The notes under the pieces are model-generated. The model had not been told where the DNA came from and did no database searches. It was given only the letters and a program-made list of their open reading frames with translations. A stretch of 64,000 nt of DNA from Periplaneta americana (lineage: Eukaryota; Arthropoda; Insecta; Blattodea; Blattidae), in assembly GCF_040183065.1 (NCBI RefSeq), contig NC_091123.1, positions 110,830,821 to 110,894,820 of the forward strand. Direction: 5' to 3'. Below, in pieces: positions 1 to 13,483 of the stretch. Numbering within the stretch: the first letter of the stretch is position 1; each line of letters starts with the position of its first letter. Made by a program: the position numbers and the translations under genes.

Positions 1-32
<32 letters not shown>

Positions 33-35
<3 letters not shown>

Positions 36-143
36 TTAAGTTAATACTTGTAAACCGGTATGTATTTTTCTGTATGTACTTTGATCCTGGTTGAGTGAAA
101 GCGAAGGCCAGATGGCGTTAACTCTGCCAGGAAAAATAAAACT
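33..143 (+). repeat. Repeat J, first tandem copy (retroposon 3' end)
   Basis: This unit contains GGTTGAGTGAAAGCGAAGGC, then AACTCTGCCAG, an AATAAA-like signal and a (TTA)n tail. A diverged copy lies on the other strand at 34577-34660. The order of conserved block, polyadenylation-like signal and simple tail is what a LINE or SINE 3' end looks like. The parent family is not identified. Confidence 0.6.
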
Positions 144-150
144 ATTATTA

Positions 151-203
<53 letters not shown>

Positions 204-206
<3 letters not shown>

Positions 207-313
207 TTAAGTTAATACTTGTAAACCGGTATGTATTTTTCTGTATGTACTTTGATCCTGGTTGAGTGAAAGCGAAGGCCAGATGGCGTTAACTCTGCCA
301 GGGAAAATAAAAC

Positions 314-314
<1 letters not shown>
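204..314 (+). repeat. Repeat J, second tandem copy
   Basis: This is nearly identical to 33-143; the differences I noticed are around the AATAAA signal. Such identity suggests a recent duplication, or an assembly artefact in (TTA)n. Confidence 0.65.
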
Positions 315-367
<53 letters not shown>

Positions 368-585
368 GCATTGGAGGGGGAATGGAACTGGCTATCCTAC
401 CACATTATCTTCTGGCTTTGTTGCTTCATGAGTGATGCCTCATTGGCGTTACTTGTGAGGTTCCAACCTATCTTCGGAAAGTTGACTGAACAACAACTAT
501 ATGGAATTGTCGGTTCGTATAAGTTTATTTTTTCAGGATCCACCTCAGCCGATTGTTCGGCATGCATATCGAATCTGATAGTACC

Positions 586-629
<44 letters not shown>
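586..629 (+). repeat. (ACT)n(GCT)n compound microsatellite
   Basis: ACT triplets pass directly into GCT triplets. The tract supplies poly-Leu and poly-Ser runs in overlapping open frames of 102 and 80 codons that have no other protein-like feature. Confidence 0.85.
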
Positions 630-1779
630 GTTTGTTCATGGATCGGTCTTTTTTTATAAATAATGAAAAGTTTAATTAAATGACGAAGATGTTGGAGGAT
701 GCAGACTCATTTATAAGAAAAAAAACATAAATATTCCCTTCCATGACTTCCGTAATGTCTTTGACACCCACTTGGCATTATGGTAAAATAAATAATTTGA
801 TTATTCTTCAGACGATATAGAACTATAGAGCCCGGTTCTGTCCATCATCTTTAATTATTAAAGTGGCTCTACCACTTCGTTCCCCATACACTTCTAATAA
901 TCAATTAAAAGTACATTGAAAGAGGTTCAGTACTCGACTATGAAGTGTTTACAATGTTTGTTCAACCCTGCCTTCATATGACGGATTCTTTTTGTTACGT
1001 AATGTTGAAATCTCTCAGAGGAATGTTAACACAGCCGATATCTACATAACAATGGCTACAGTCACGGAACGTGTTGACTCCAGGAAACAGAAGTGAAAAA
1101 TTGAAGCTGTCATGAGAGGAGTTACACACTCATCCGTACAAATGAAACTGTTTGCGCTGCACTTCTCGCTGGACAAGCGGCATGACTGCTTCTTGTCGCC
1201 GGCAGCGCCACAGTGTCTTCCACGGTACATCCATTAAATAATTGTAACCAGAAACACGCAGCCTGCATGACCTTCCAAACATATCCCATTACGACTCTGT
1301 GTAAAACGTTACTAATATGAGCAACAGAAGAGAGAGATTGACTGAAGGGATAGATTACTGCTGACACTCAGCCAGACATTGCTTTGGTCTTCTGAAAATT
1401 CCATCATTAAACTTTTTTATCTATGATATCTTCATCATCGTTGTCATCATCTAGGGTTTGCAGACGTACGGTATTGCCTGGAATAATAGATACGTAATTT
1501 TTTCGGGATGTTCTGCTTACTATGCAAAACTTCAATCGCACGCAAAATTTTCGATTTTGAAGATGAAGCGACTTAGAACATAGGTGAGTTAAGTCGCATG
1601 TTTTTTTTATGTAAGGTACAGCAGTTGATATAGGCCTACATAATTTGCACGATCACTTTCGAAGTTAATAAACATTTAATTGGAAGAATATACGTATCTA
1701 CATATTAACGTATGTACCGGGTCATCATTTTATTTTTACTAACATTTCCAATATTAACCTGACTATATCTTTGGACTAA
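630..1779. other. Unassigned stretch
   Basis: I see no coding potential, terminal repeats or copies elsewhere in the window. Open frames at 1042-1367 are short, overlapping and lack recognisable motifs. Confidence 0.5.
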
Positions 1780-2377
1780 GAGGTGGAAAAATTCAAACAT
1801 ATTGGAGCAACAGTAACAAATATAAATGACACTTGGGAGGAAATTAAACGCAGAATAAATATGGAAAATACCTGTTATTATTCGGTTGAGAACCTTTTGT
1901 CATCTAGTCTGCTGTCATTGTTCTGTATGGTTGTGAAACTTGGACTCTCACTTTGATAGAGGAACAGAGATTAAGGGTTTTTGAGAATAAGGTTCTTAGG
2001 AAAATATTTGGGCTAAGAGGGATGAAGTTACAGGAGAATGGAGAAAGTTACACAACACAGAACTGCGCGCATTGTATTCTTCACCTGACATAATTAGGAA
2101 GATTAAATCCAGACGTTTGAGATGGGCAGGGCATGTAGCACGTATGGGCGAATCCAGAAATGCATATAGAGTGTTAGTTGGGAGACCGGAGGGAAAGAGA
2201 CCTTTGGGGAGTCCGAGACGTAGATGGGAGGATAATATTAAAATGGATTTGAGGGAGGTGGGATATGATGGTAGGGACTGGTTTAATCTTGCTCAGGTTA
2301 GAGACCGATGGCGGGCTTATGTGAGGGCGGCAATGAACCTCCGGGTTTCTTAAAAGCCAATTGTAAGTAAGTAAGTT
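1780..2377 (+). mobile_element. RTE-type LINE, 5'-truncated 3' fragment
   Basis: This copy matches the region after the reverse transcriptase catalytic core of the element at 21007-24056. It starts near the VEKFKYLG segment, continues through GCETWTL and [12 protein letters not shown], and ends in the family tail AAAGCC-ATTGTAAGTAAGTAAG. An internal deletion near 1917 removes about 40 bases and shifts the frame, and another shift lies near 2020. The longest intact part (2072-2353) is 93 codons. It is a dead fragment with no target duplication seen. Confidence 0.85.
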
Positions 2378-2689
2378 TACTTTCGGATTAACGGTTGAGA
2401 ACCGGAAACACTGTGTTTTACCTCCTTCCATGACTAGAGTTTGATGGTACTAGTATAAAATACAAACAAATCACTTTACTAGGTATAGGGGTGAAAAAAA
2501 GTAGTGCATCCATTTACGTAAACTGGGAACTGTTACGATTTTGAGTGTGACAATTTTCGTTAGGATTTTATTTAATCAAAATATAGTACAATATTAACAA
2601 TAAGTGTTTTTACTCACTAACTGAACTATTCAGGTGGACGTATTCGTTATGCAATATATAGTACACTGTCTACAGCACATTAGCGTACA

Positions 2690-2930
2690 ATATCGAGAGT
2701 GCATTTCAATTGAAAAATAATCAAAATCTGAATATTTAAACAAATTGTTGAACATGATGGCACAGGCTTCTGTTCTTTTGTGTACATATTATCGAAAACG
2801 TTTTTAAGCATATCTTCTGAAATTGAATGTGTTGTTTCTTGAATGTAATTCTTTAATTCTTCTATTGCTGTAGGATATTCAACAAACAATTGTTTTACAG
2901 TAACCGCAAAAGAAATAATGTAAAGCACTC
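2690..2930 (-). pseudogene. Mariner-like transposase C-terminal remnant
   Basis: The minus-strand frame contains YPTAIEELKNYIQ followed by ISEDMLKNVFDNM. This resembles the PT-x-EELK and D-x-L-x-x-V-x-N pattern closing mariner transposases, for example the copy at 59546-59887. A frame change near 2785 is needed to reach a RTEAC-like continuation. No catalytic residues or inverted repeats were found, so this rests on a short resemblance. Confidence 0.4.
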
Positions 2931-3131
2931 AAATTACACTACATGGGGGGGGGGCATTATCCTGTGCCTCTTGAAATAATTCTGTACCTACTCTATAACA
3001 GAGCACCTTACTTACGTGCTGTAAATTCAATCTTCACTTTTGCCCGATTCGCACAGATAAATTTACTCAGACTGCTATCTACTGTCCATCCAAGTAGTTA
3101 TTTCGTAGAGACGTAGAAAGGGGGGGAATTC

Positions 3132-3245
3132 ACGTGACAGTTACTTAATGAGACCCTTTTATTTAAATTATTTTAAACATATAATATCACGCAGACGTCC
3201 AATTCCTAACAGCAAATGTTTTTAGAAACGAGCTAAGACAGCTCA
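3132..3245 (+). repeat. Dispersed repeat R1, partial copy
   Basis: Shares TGACAGTTACTTAA, then a CCCTTTTATTTAAATTATTTTAAAC-like block and GTCCAATTCC with copies at 53760-53963 (same strand), 39425-39575 and 41030-41105 (other strand). No coding content. Class unknown. Confidence 0.65.
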
Positions 3246-4200
3246 GCTACGGACACACAGTACCTGTGCGAAAATGTGATTCAATAATGAATGCTCTTTC
3301 TTCACTGGAAAATGCGACTATATTTCTAGAACGTACTATACTCACTCACTCATATTGCATATTGTGACCATAAGGCGACTTTGACTGCATATGCGGTCTT
3401 GGTTCTGTATTGAGGACGGGTAAGGTTTACTAGTAGAAGTGGTGGGAGGGAAGTACATTAAAAATCAGGTACACTAAAAATGGAAGTAAAAATAAAATGA
3501 TGTCCCTGTATAAAAATGTTTAAATTAGTAGTTTAACTTTGATGGTGGCAACATTTTGTCCTTTAGGAATTGAATATTCCTCGAAGAACAATCCCAGTTT
3601 CAAAATATTTTAAGATTAGCTAAGTCACATTGTATTGTTGACCACTTTACTATAGACCACTGGTGACCGATTGGTGTTCTTTGTGCAAGAGCACTCTTCG
3701 CTCCAAACCAGCAGTACGCAAGGGCAGATCGTCCCATTCAAACACTTAACGTCAGCAACCCTTTGATACTCAAGCTTACACCACTCACCGCGTGTTATTC
3801 TCCGTGCGTTTATTACTCGCCACGCTAAAAGTATATCAGTAAAACTATATTACATGCATATTCATAGTCCTTTTCCCGCGTATTGCTACGAGAGAGACGA
3901 AACTTGAGCTGCGTGTTCAAAAATGTTTTGTATACAGAGATAACACTCGGAGTTTCTATTTTTTTATCGCCCACATAATAATTATCGCTTCAATCATTGG
4001 ATTCCTGCAATGCCGCAATTATGTATCTAGAGATCACTTTAGTTTCTGGTTTATTTGTCGATAAGGAAATTGCCAGTATATTCCTATTTATGCATGTAGG
4101 CCTACAAATAATGTAAAGGCCTACATGCGACTGGGTAATGTACGCATACCAATATTTAATGTGCACATGCATGTATGCAATGTGATATGCAAGAGTACAG
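3246..4200. other. Unassigned stretch
   Basis: Unique-looking within the window. I see no protein-like open frame and no inverted or direct repeat boundaries. Confidence 0.5.
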
Positions 4201-4202
4201 TA

Positions 4203-4474
4203 CGATTATTTAGTCCTGACAATCGCCAGCGATCTGCGGCTTAGTCAGGAGAGTCGATTAAGTTACGCCAAGGGATGTTCAGGTTAGACTGTTGTCTGCA
4301 GTATGAGCGATCGGATGTCACGCATGCGGTATAGCGTTGTGTTTCCAATACAGTTAAGCTGTACTGCATTCCTTCACCGATCGCTCCCCTTATCTCTACT
4401 CCATAGCTCTCCCCACTCCTCCTATTACTTCCCCTCTTTCGCGTCGCTGAGCTGTCAGGACTAAATAATCGGTC
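4203..4474. mobile_element. Foldback MITE
   Basis: CGATTATTTAGTCCTGACA at 4203 is repeated inverted as TGTCAGGACTAAATAATCG ending near 4472. Inside, GAGCGATCGG (4305-4314) pairs with CCGATCGCTC (4377-4386), and TACAGTTAAGCTGTA (4349-4363) is a perfect palindrome. The stretch of about 270 bp can therefore fold as nested hairpins. It has no coding capacity. I could not fix a target duplication, so the superfamily is open. Confidence 0.7.
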
Positions 4475-4582
4475 TGTAGACGCTTTGAGATGGGAAACTA
4501 TAGGCCGCTAACGGCAATTAATTACGGCTGTAGGAGCCTGGTTGTTTCGTGAAGTTTAAATCCACTGCCACTGATCTGCATC

Positions 4583-4625
4583 GTACACTCTTAGACAAAA
4601 AAATGACCGGGCTCCAGATTCTATG
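4583..4625 (-). repeat. Repeat H copy (inverted relative to 6085-6130)
   Basis: Contains GTACACTCTTAGACAAAAAA then a TGACCGG block. The reverse complement recurs at 6085-6130. The two lie 1.5 kb apart in opposite orientation and might be ends of one element or independent copies. Confidence 0.5.
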
Positions 4626-4771
4626 TCCGAATCGGAAGACTTCGGGTGCATTCGTCAGAGCATGATACACACGCGGACGAATTTCTTCTGTCGTAAATGT
4701 TTCCAACACTCCTCTGCCACCACTGTATCATGATTATATAACATGCTTTTTAAAGCGCCACCATCTCTCTC

Positions 4772-4839
4772 GCATAGCGTAGTCTGTAGCATTGTGGTCT
4801 TGTATTCGAAAGGTTTCGAGTTCGAATTTCAGACTATGC
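4772..4839 (+). tRNA. tRNA-like relic
   Basis: The ends GCATAG and CTATGC could pair as an acceptor stem, and GAGTTCGAATTTC fits an internal pol III B box. A T-run follows shortly. The D arm and anticodon arm do not fold convincingly, so I regard it as a tRNA pseudogene or SINE head, not a working tRNA. Confidence 0.35.
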
Positions 4840-4987
4840 TTTGCTTTTTCATTCTCATTTTTTTACTTCTTATATGCTGATAATAGCCAGTATTGTGAAA
4901 TATTTAACAGACAGTTAATGTTTACAAAGGGCAAGTTAGATACATAATAGCAATTCTTCCCCTTGTATCTTGTATTTAAAGAGACTA

Positions 4988-5130
4988 AACGAAATCTTCT
5001 CGGATAGAAATAAACAAAAATAAATCTTAAGTAAAAGAAATCCTTCTCGGATAGGAATAAACAAACATAATCCTTTTCTTTGTATTAAACAAAATAAAGA
5101 AATAGATCTCGGAGATCAATAAACAAGAAG
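4988..5130 (+). repeat. Imperfect tandem repeat, unit about 50 bp
   Basis: The block AAATCTTCTCGGATAGAAAT followed by AAACAAA recurs at about 5038, and a third weaker copy begins near 5085. Confidence 0.6.
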
Positions 5131-5479
5131 AGCTTGCCTACACGTATCTGGCCTATGTCTTCTGTCAGCCATGTTATCCCTGATAATGACAAGAGAGAAT
5201 GGTTGTTTCACGTTTAATATGCGCAGTTACATGTGCACAGAACTATGTTTTCAGAAGTTCCAGATGTCTCTGATTAAATTACACATCAATATAGAAATAA
5301 ACATCTGACGTCCTTACGGGGTACACGACCTTGAACCGCCTACACAAGAAGCAAGGCTGTTGCCACGGAGCTATTACAAAGCAGATATGTAACGGCACTA
5401 TTTACGAGTGTAACCAATATCTGGAACGCATTGGTTTTTTTAACATTATTCATCTCGTTTTTGCAATACTATTAACATT

Positions 5480-5550
5480 ATGATGATGATGATGATGATT
5501 ATTATTATTATTATTGTGTTTGTATTATTATTATTATTATTATTGTGTTT

Positions 5551-5586
<36 letters not shown>

Positions 5587-5614
5587 TGGTTGTTACATTA
5601 TTATTAGACTATTA

Positions 5615-5651
<37 letters not shown>

Positions 5652-5655
5652 AGCT
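5480..5655 (+). repeat. (GAT)n / (TTA)n compound microsatellite
   Basis: A GAT tract passes into interrupted TTA tracts. It produces a spurious 81-codon frame of Met, Ile, Leu and Tyr runs. Confidence 0.9.
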
Positions 5656-5892
5656 ACTACTACTGATAGAAATTATAGTAACTGATCAATACTCCTTATG
5701 GAGAGGGAGAAGATCCAAGAAGTGAGCATCTATTTGAATTGAAGGGTAATTAGGAAGAAGTCACCGATATTACTGAATGTTTTTGTTTAATTTTTCAACT
5801 AATCCAAACTCCTGTGCACGTTAATAAATGTATCATTTGTTTCTAGCTAGAGAAAAAATAAAACGAAACAAATATATATACTTATACGAAGG

Positions 5893-5955
5893 CGGATACG
5901 AACCCGGGTTTTCTGCGTGTGAAGTCAGAGTTTTACCACGGAGCTCTGACACATA
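5893..5955 (-). tRNA. tRNA-like relic
   Basis: On the minus strand GCTCCGTGGTAAAACTC (A-box-like) precedes CCCGGGTTCGTATCC (B-box-like) at a tRNA-like distance, followed further on by a T-run. No clover-leaf closes, so this is probably a SINE head or tRNA pseudogene. Confidence 0.35.
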
Positions 5956-6084
5956 CACCGTTCAAACCGTTGTTTGCCGATATAAGAGTATGTTCTTGGA
6001 TCTCGCTGGTTTCGTCCTTACTACTCTGATTTTAGTCTTGTGTATCAGGCGCACAGCCGAACGGAACTTAGACAAATTTACGCT

Positions 6085-6130
6085 TCAAGAGTCCGGTCAT
6101 TTTTTTTTTTTTTGTCTAAGAGTGTACAAG
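6085..6130 (+). repeat. Repeat H copy
   Basis: AGTCCGGTCAT, a T-run and TGTCTAAGAGTGTAC mirror the sequence at 4583-4625. Confidence 0.5.
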
Positions 6131-6189
6131 AGGCCACAATTTGTACTCCAGACTTGTTTGTACACAGTATGACCAGGCTCAGTATCAGA

Positions 6190-6690
6190 ACTGATAGCTA
6201 CCAGGAATGAGGCGTTTCATGTGCAATGAATTGGCAGACATGCAGAAGAGCGTGACAGGAGATCGGTACGAACTCCGACCAACGAATTTTCCATCAATTT
6301 GAAAAAGAGTCGTCAACAGATAAACGATCAGTTGCTCGTTAAGTTGAATCACCCATCGAATAATGTGGAGTCATTTTACACGAGGAAAAATGACATCCAT
6401 TCTGTTTACACCAAACGCTCTCTCTGTGTTCAGATGCTGCTCTTGCGTCTTTCTGGAATATATGTGTTACCGAAGCTGCTGCAAGATGTTCCATTGCAAG
6501 TTCCGAGGAGCATGAGGTTCTAATACAATGGTGCTCCTGTTCACCATGATGTCCATGTACATCTCAATACACACTTTGGTGGCCTATGAATTGACAGAGG
6601 ACACGTTTATTGGCCCCCACGACCGCCAGACTTCACCCCTGTGGACTTTTCTCTCTGGGGATATATAAAGGACCTGGTCTAATTCGGCCC
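6190..6690 (+). pseudogene. Mariner-like transposase remnant
   Basis: Translated pieces near 6525-6680 read GAPVHHDVHVHLNTHF, then WPPRPPDFTPVDFSLWGYIK. This is the characteristic mariner block in which a D follows a PPRSPDLTP-like motif and precedes the DF-LWG segment. An upstream piece near 6225 (ELADMQKS) resembles the N-terminal helix-turn-helix region of the same group. Stops and frame changes separate the pieces, and inverted repeats were not identified. It is long dead. Confidence 0.6.
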
Positions 6691-7107
6691 TATCGAGTCG
6701 GGAGAGTAATACACTGCCCGCAAAACAGCAGCTTCACAAGTAATTCTAGAAGCACTAGAAATCTTCGAGTGAACCCTCCAGTCCCTAATCCGAAGATGTA
6801 CGCTGTGTGTAAATTAAAGGTAGAAAGTTCGTACCAAAACGTAGATTTCAGGTTGTGTGTAGCCACGCATATAGGTCATCTCGACTCTATTGCACTAGTT
6901 GCCTGCTATGTATAATATACTCTGTTCACATATACAACTCACGGTATATCCGCAGCTGTGAATGGATGACTTTCGTGACCACATTACAGTAATATGTACA
7001 ATAGAGAAGCAGTTTCATTATGTGCTAAAGTTTGCAGCGGAATTGTGCAGAATTTAAATCTTCCAATCACACGAAGTTGAATGTAAAATTTAAAGATTTA
7101 TTGGTAA

Positions 7108-8270
7108 CTAGCCGTACCCGTGCGCTCCGCTGCACCCGTTAGAAATAAATATAAAGTAATTACATAATTAAAATAGGACATCTGATCCAGGGAACATTCG
7201 TGTTTAATAGAAGGATAAATCGTTTAATGTGTTACTTAATTTAAATTGCATCCAAATAATTAAAATGCGATCATTTTGGTCCAGAGACACTCATTTGGTG
7301 CAATGACAATTCCTGTAACATGTTTCTTAATTTTTATTACATGCAACCATAGTTTAATGAACATTGACATCATTTAGATTTAATGTATATATTTTATTTT
7401 ACTTGTTATAGGTTTCCATTGAATTATGGTAATAACTTAATTTTAACTCTTGTATTCTACGTATTCAGTAAATGGCGCTTGGCCCACTATGGTTCTGAAC
7501 CCTTCAAATAACTTAAATTATATTATATTATATTATATTATATTATATTATATTATATTATATTATATTATATTATATTATATTATATCAGAAGTTAATG
7601 TAATAACATTATAGCATTATATCCATCTAGAGAAACTACACTTTCCAATGGTAAAATAATAATTAATTATACAAATCGGTTAATTTAGCTTCCGATATTA
7701 CTTCATACACACACAGAAACATTCTCTGTAGGCTATCTTTCATAGCTTTCGATTGTTGCTGTCCAAGGCCCCTTATAGACGAAGTCATTTGTTTTTTAAT
7801 TCATTACACGGCCTTAGATGACAGTTATTTTAATTTTAAAACTCATTTATCTCATTAAATATCGGTCCTATCAAAATTTTTCAAGGAATAAGACTTACCG
7901 AAAATTATTTTTAAAGAAACTTTTTTTATGTAACATTTTTCACAAAAATCAATAATAAGTGAGATATTTCGATTTATTTAATTCAGGCCCCCTTATAACC
8001 CCCCTTTTAAATAATATATTTTCAATGCCATATAGCCTAAAATCTAAGTTACAACGAACTTAATTTATATCTCAATTTTCATCGAAATCCGTTCAGCCAT
8101 TATCGCGTGAAAAGGTAACAAACATACAGACAGACAGACATACAAACAAAAATTTCAAAATAGCGATTTTCGGTTTCAGGGTGGTTAATTATATATGTTA
8201 GGACCAATTATTTTTGGAAAATCGAAAATTACCAGAAAAATTTCGGCTACAGATTTATTATTAGTATAGA
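7108..8270 (-). mobile_element. Non-autonomous Helitron
   Basis: Read on the minus strand, the element begins TCTATACTAATAATAAATCT (from 8270) and ends GGTACGGCTAG (to 7108). It thus has the canonical TC start and CTRR end. The flanking bases are A before and T after, the expected A/T target. Just inside the 3' end, GTGC-A-GC / GCGCAC around GGA can form the short hairpin that Helitrons carry. At 1163 bp it lacks any Rep/helicase frame, so it would need those functions in trans. A (TATTA)n microsatellite lies inside. There is no target duplication, as expected for this class. Confidence 0.8.
7517..7588 (+). repeat. (TATTA)n pentanucleotide microsatellite
   Basis: About fourteen near-perfect TATTA units lie inside the Helitron. 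Confidence 0.95.
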
Positions 8271-9180
8271 TCATACAAGCCTATCAGCAAATGGAGATAC
8301 GTATTACGTGGAAATTATGTAATGTGTAAGTTATACATAATGTAAATAATGAATATTACTTCAGAGACACTGTACTCCGAAATATTTATATGGAATACTT
8401 TTCTCTGCATGAGGATATAATAATCAATAGAAACATTCTACTTCAAAATGTGACTCAAAATAGACATATTTCTTGCTTCCACGACCTTATGTATGATGTT
8501 GGTATGTTTCAATATCCCTTCGAACAATTGTCTGTAGCAGTCCAGAAATATATAGGCCTAAATGACTGACATCGCGAGATGTGCAAGAATAATTATTGTT
8601 AAAATTTATATACCAATCCGCAGAAGTTCCAATAGCCATTAAAGCAAAAAATTAAAAGTGTTCTTAAAATGAATTATGGGTTTAGAGCCATATACGAAAT
8701 GCTCCATTGTATTCACAAAGCTCTTGTTCACTTAGTGATACAATAAGGAATATTGTATTATTCAGATTTGCTTCAATTACATCTTGTGACGTAGAACGAC
8801 CATTTTCAGGGTACAAATACTATTTTTCTGAACATAGAAAAGTATATTTTTGATAAACTGAAAATGTAAATTATTATTAATTGTAAGAAGGCTAGAAACA
8901 TATTAACACGTGTTTTGTTTTTCTTATATGTATGGGTAAATTATTTTATATTGAAAATCACGACGAATGTAATTGCCAATTAATATTTTTTTACACAATG
9001 TTCATTGCTCATTTTATTTCTGATTCTAAGGCCATGGATCATTGGCACAAAGATAAGTTTGGTTACCACCCGACTGTACATGTTTATTTTGCTGGTCTGT
9101 TGACGTTGAGAGCTGCGTCACTACAGTTCATTCGGTAGATACACAGTCCAAGATCACACAACGTAACAATTTTGGTACGA
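8271..9180. other. Unassigned stretch
   Basis: AT-rich with no recognisable element ends. The open frame at 8932-9138 has no identifiable motif and no partner. Confidence 0.5.
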
Positions 9181-9183
9181 ACT

Positions 9184-9325
9184 TCTTATTACTCGACAGA
9201 GGCGAGTGGAATCGCGGGCGTAATGTGAACTATCGCAATGCGGTATTATAAACGCACGAGCAGTAGCGCCATGGCTCCGGACTGCAGGACTCCACTGGCC
9301 TTGGTGGAGTAATACCTCTAGTGTA
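9184..9325 (-). mobile_element. Short TIR MITE, copy 1
   Basis: The ends ATTACTCGAC-AGGCGAGTGGA and its diverged inverse TCCACTGGCCTTGGTGGAGTAAT bracket about 140 bp. The whole unit is the reverse complement of 15297-15430. Shared interior blocks include GGGCGTAATGTGAACTATCG and GAGCAGTAGCGCC. It is non-coding and the target duplication is unresolved. Confidence 0.7.
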
Positions 9326-9737
9326 AATGCACAGAGTCGCATATTTTGAGCACTTACAGTAAAATGTAAGTTAATACGGTTTATTGCATTAAGTTACAAT
9401 AGTGAGTTTGTTTCATTTTCAGTTGTTTAGTCAACTGTCCGAAGACAGGTCTGAACCCCAAAAGTGACATCAACAAGGCACCGCTTATGAGGCATTTAGG
9501 CCAAGAAATAATGGGGTAGGGTGACCAATTCCTCCTCCTCCATTGGATATATCGCTGACTAGTTACATATTACACTAATCAAACTTCAGATGTATACAAA
9601 CAATAATTGTTCTTCCTCTGACCATATCGTCAAGTGAGATGTACTACCTGATAATAGATGTAGGCCTATATACTGTATCAGCCAGAACTTCACTCAGAGG
9701 AGTCACTTTCAGTGCGGCATCTAAACCTACTAGAACA
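9326..9737. other. Unassigned stretch before the hAT element
   Basis: No open frame of note and no repeat copy within this window. Confidence 0.4.
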
Positions 9738-9745
9738 GTAATTAC

Positions 9746-11941
<2,196 letters not shown>

Positions 11942-12047
11942 GTAATTACCCATTTCCGGACTACGGTTTCCTATCACAAGCGGTTTGTTTAGATGTACGG
12001 TACTTTTGCACATCATAGAGTTTCGCACCAATTTTTCTGCACCTTAT

Positions 12048-12150
12048 GTGTAATATAATCGTGTCAATATGTAATTTAAGCATGTCAATGTGCAATGTAA
12101 GCATGCCATTATGTAATGTACGCATGCTAGTATGTAGTGTACACACGCAT
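12048..12150 (+). repeat. 24-bp minisatellite
   Basis: Four to five imperfect copies of a unit like GCATGTCAATGTGTAATGTAA. The 24-base period gives an 8-residue repeat in translation on both strands. Confidence 0.75.
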
Positions 12151-12399
12151 GTAGCCTGTGTACAGCTCATGCATTTTGTGAAGACACTCGCGATGTGCAG
12201 TACGGGAACAACGTTTCTGTTGGGGGGATAGGAGTAGAAGGGAAGGTCGGGCGTGTGTCTACCGAGTTCAAGGCAAAGGCTAAACGATTCCCCTATAATT
12301 CCTAAGTAGACTCATCCGATCTCGTGCGCAGCGGGGGAGTGTCTTGACAAAATGCATGAGCTGTATTATAAGCTCGCTTTGATGTGAGTAAGGTAGGTA

Positions 12400-12804
12400 C
12401 TGGACCCCTACGGTGGTTGAGTGGTCAGACCTCCGACCTGTCACGCAGGTTCGAGTCCCGGTCAGGTCTGGAATTTTTCATTGAAAAATCCATAGTGACA
12501 CTTGTAGTGGACAAAATCGCAATTGGTGTTTTTCTCGGGGTTCTCCCGTTTCCCCACATTATGCATCTACACCATTCCGTCAACATTTCTCTATTTCATC
12601 AACATTCCATAGCATGTCCCGATGTCCATAGCACGGAGGTGCCTGGCCTAGTTTCCTTTCGAAACCTGGGTTCGCAGCGAACCTTAGTGTAGTCAGCCGG
12701 TGTGGGTTTGGGAATGCGCCTAGCTTGAAGGTTAGCGCAATACATCGTAGCAGGTCGCAGTGCTGGGCCAAAGTGCCCCCCTTCCGTGAATTCCATTCCA
12801 TTCC
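12400..12804 (+). mobile_element. SINE family D, full length
   Basis: The tRNA-like head has TGGTTGAGTGGTCAGACC (A-box-like) and AGGTTCGAGTCCC (B box). A body of about 330 bp and a short (ATTCC)n tail follow. Perfect 10-bp direct repeats AAGGTAGGTA flank it (12390-12399 and 12805-12814). Related copies lie at 41685-42078 (plus) and 62979-63312 (minus). At about 405 bp it is long for an insect SINE. It is transcribed, if at all, by pol III from its internal boxes. Confidence 0.88.
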
Positions 12805-12814
12805 AAGGTAGGTA

Positions 12815-13480
12815 TAATATACTCACGTGTATATAATCGATGAATGGATGCGTGCGTGTGTGCGTATATGTAAAAGTAACGTGTAAAGGCGTTTACATAT
12901 TTTCTCATAATGGAGTTAATAGATCAGTGTTTTGTAAGTAGTTCATAATTCATCCGTCAAAAAGAGAACTTAGCCATAATCGTTTTATGATTCAATTGAG
13001 AATGTTGAAAAATAAACTTACAAAGATTGAGCACACTAAAATATAAACTTTTACAGTGCCATGTGACTAAGACAGTAGTCTGCAGATCCCACGTTACTGC
13101 CGCGAGATCATTGCCTTTTGTTCTATCAGACACGGACCAGACAGTTGCAATTGGAGCTGTGTTTTGTTCCTAAAATAAGAGTTTATGTTGCGTTTGACTC
13201 CAGCTTCCAGCTGCGGTACTCATGCCAACACTCAACTGAACATAGTCCACAAAGAACCGACGCTTTATGTTCTACGTAAAGTGCTTTCAGTCCATAAACC
13301 AGCAAGGAATGTATTTCCCTTCTGATACAGAGTCTCGTAGTTTTCCGCAGAGTTCTTATGCAACTAGGAATGACACTATCTTAGAGAATTAAACTAATCT
13401 AGGCATGAAATGGTATGAACATTGAAGCAACTCTATGATTCGTAATACTATTATATATTATAAGCACTGAATATAGCGTA
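12815..13480. other. Unassigned stretch
   Basis: No motif-bearing frame or repeat boundary seen. Confidence 0.45.
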
Positions 13481-13483
13481 AAT

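Larger units (their letters stand above)
1..367. repeat. (TTA)n tracts around a 171-bp tandem duplication
   Basis: Three (TTA)n tracts (1-34, 143-207, 314-367) alternate with two copies of one 111-bp unit. The copies are offset by exactly 171 bp, so unit plus microsatellite duplicated together. The first tract runs off the window edge, so more copies may lie to the left. Confidence 0.9.

Noticed and set aside
371-679. 102-codon frame starting near a retroposon end
   Set aside because: No motif; the C-terminus is microsatellite-derived poly-Leu, and a minus-strand frame overlaps it.
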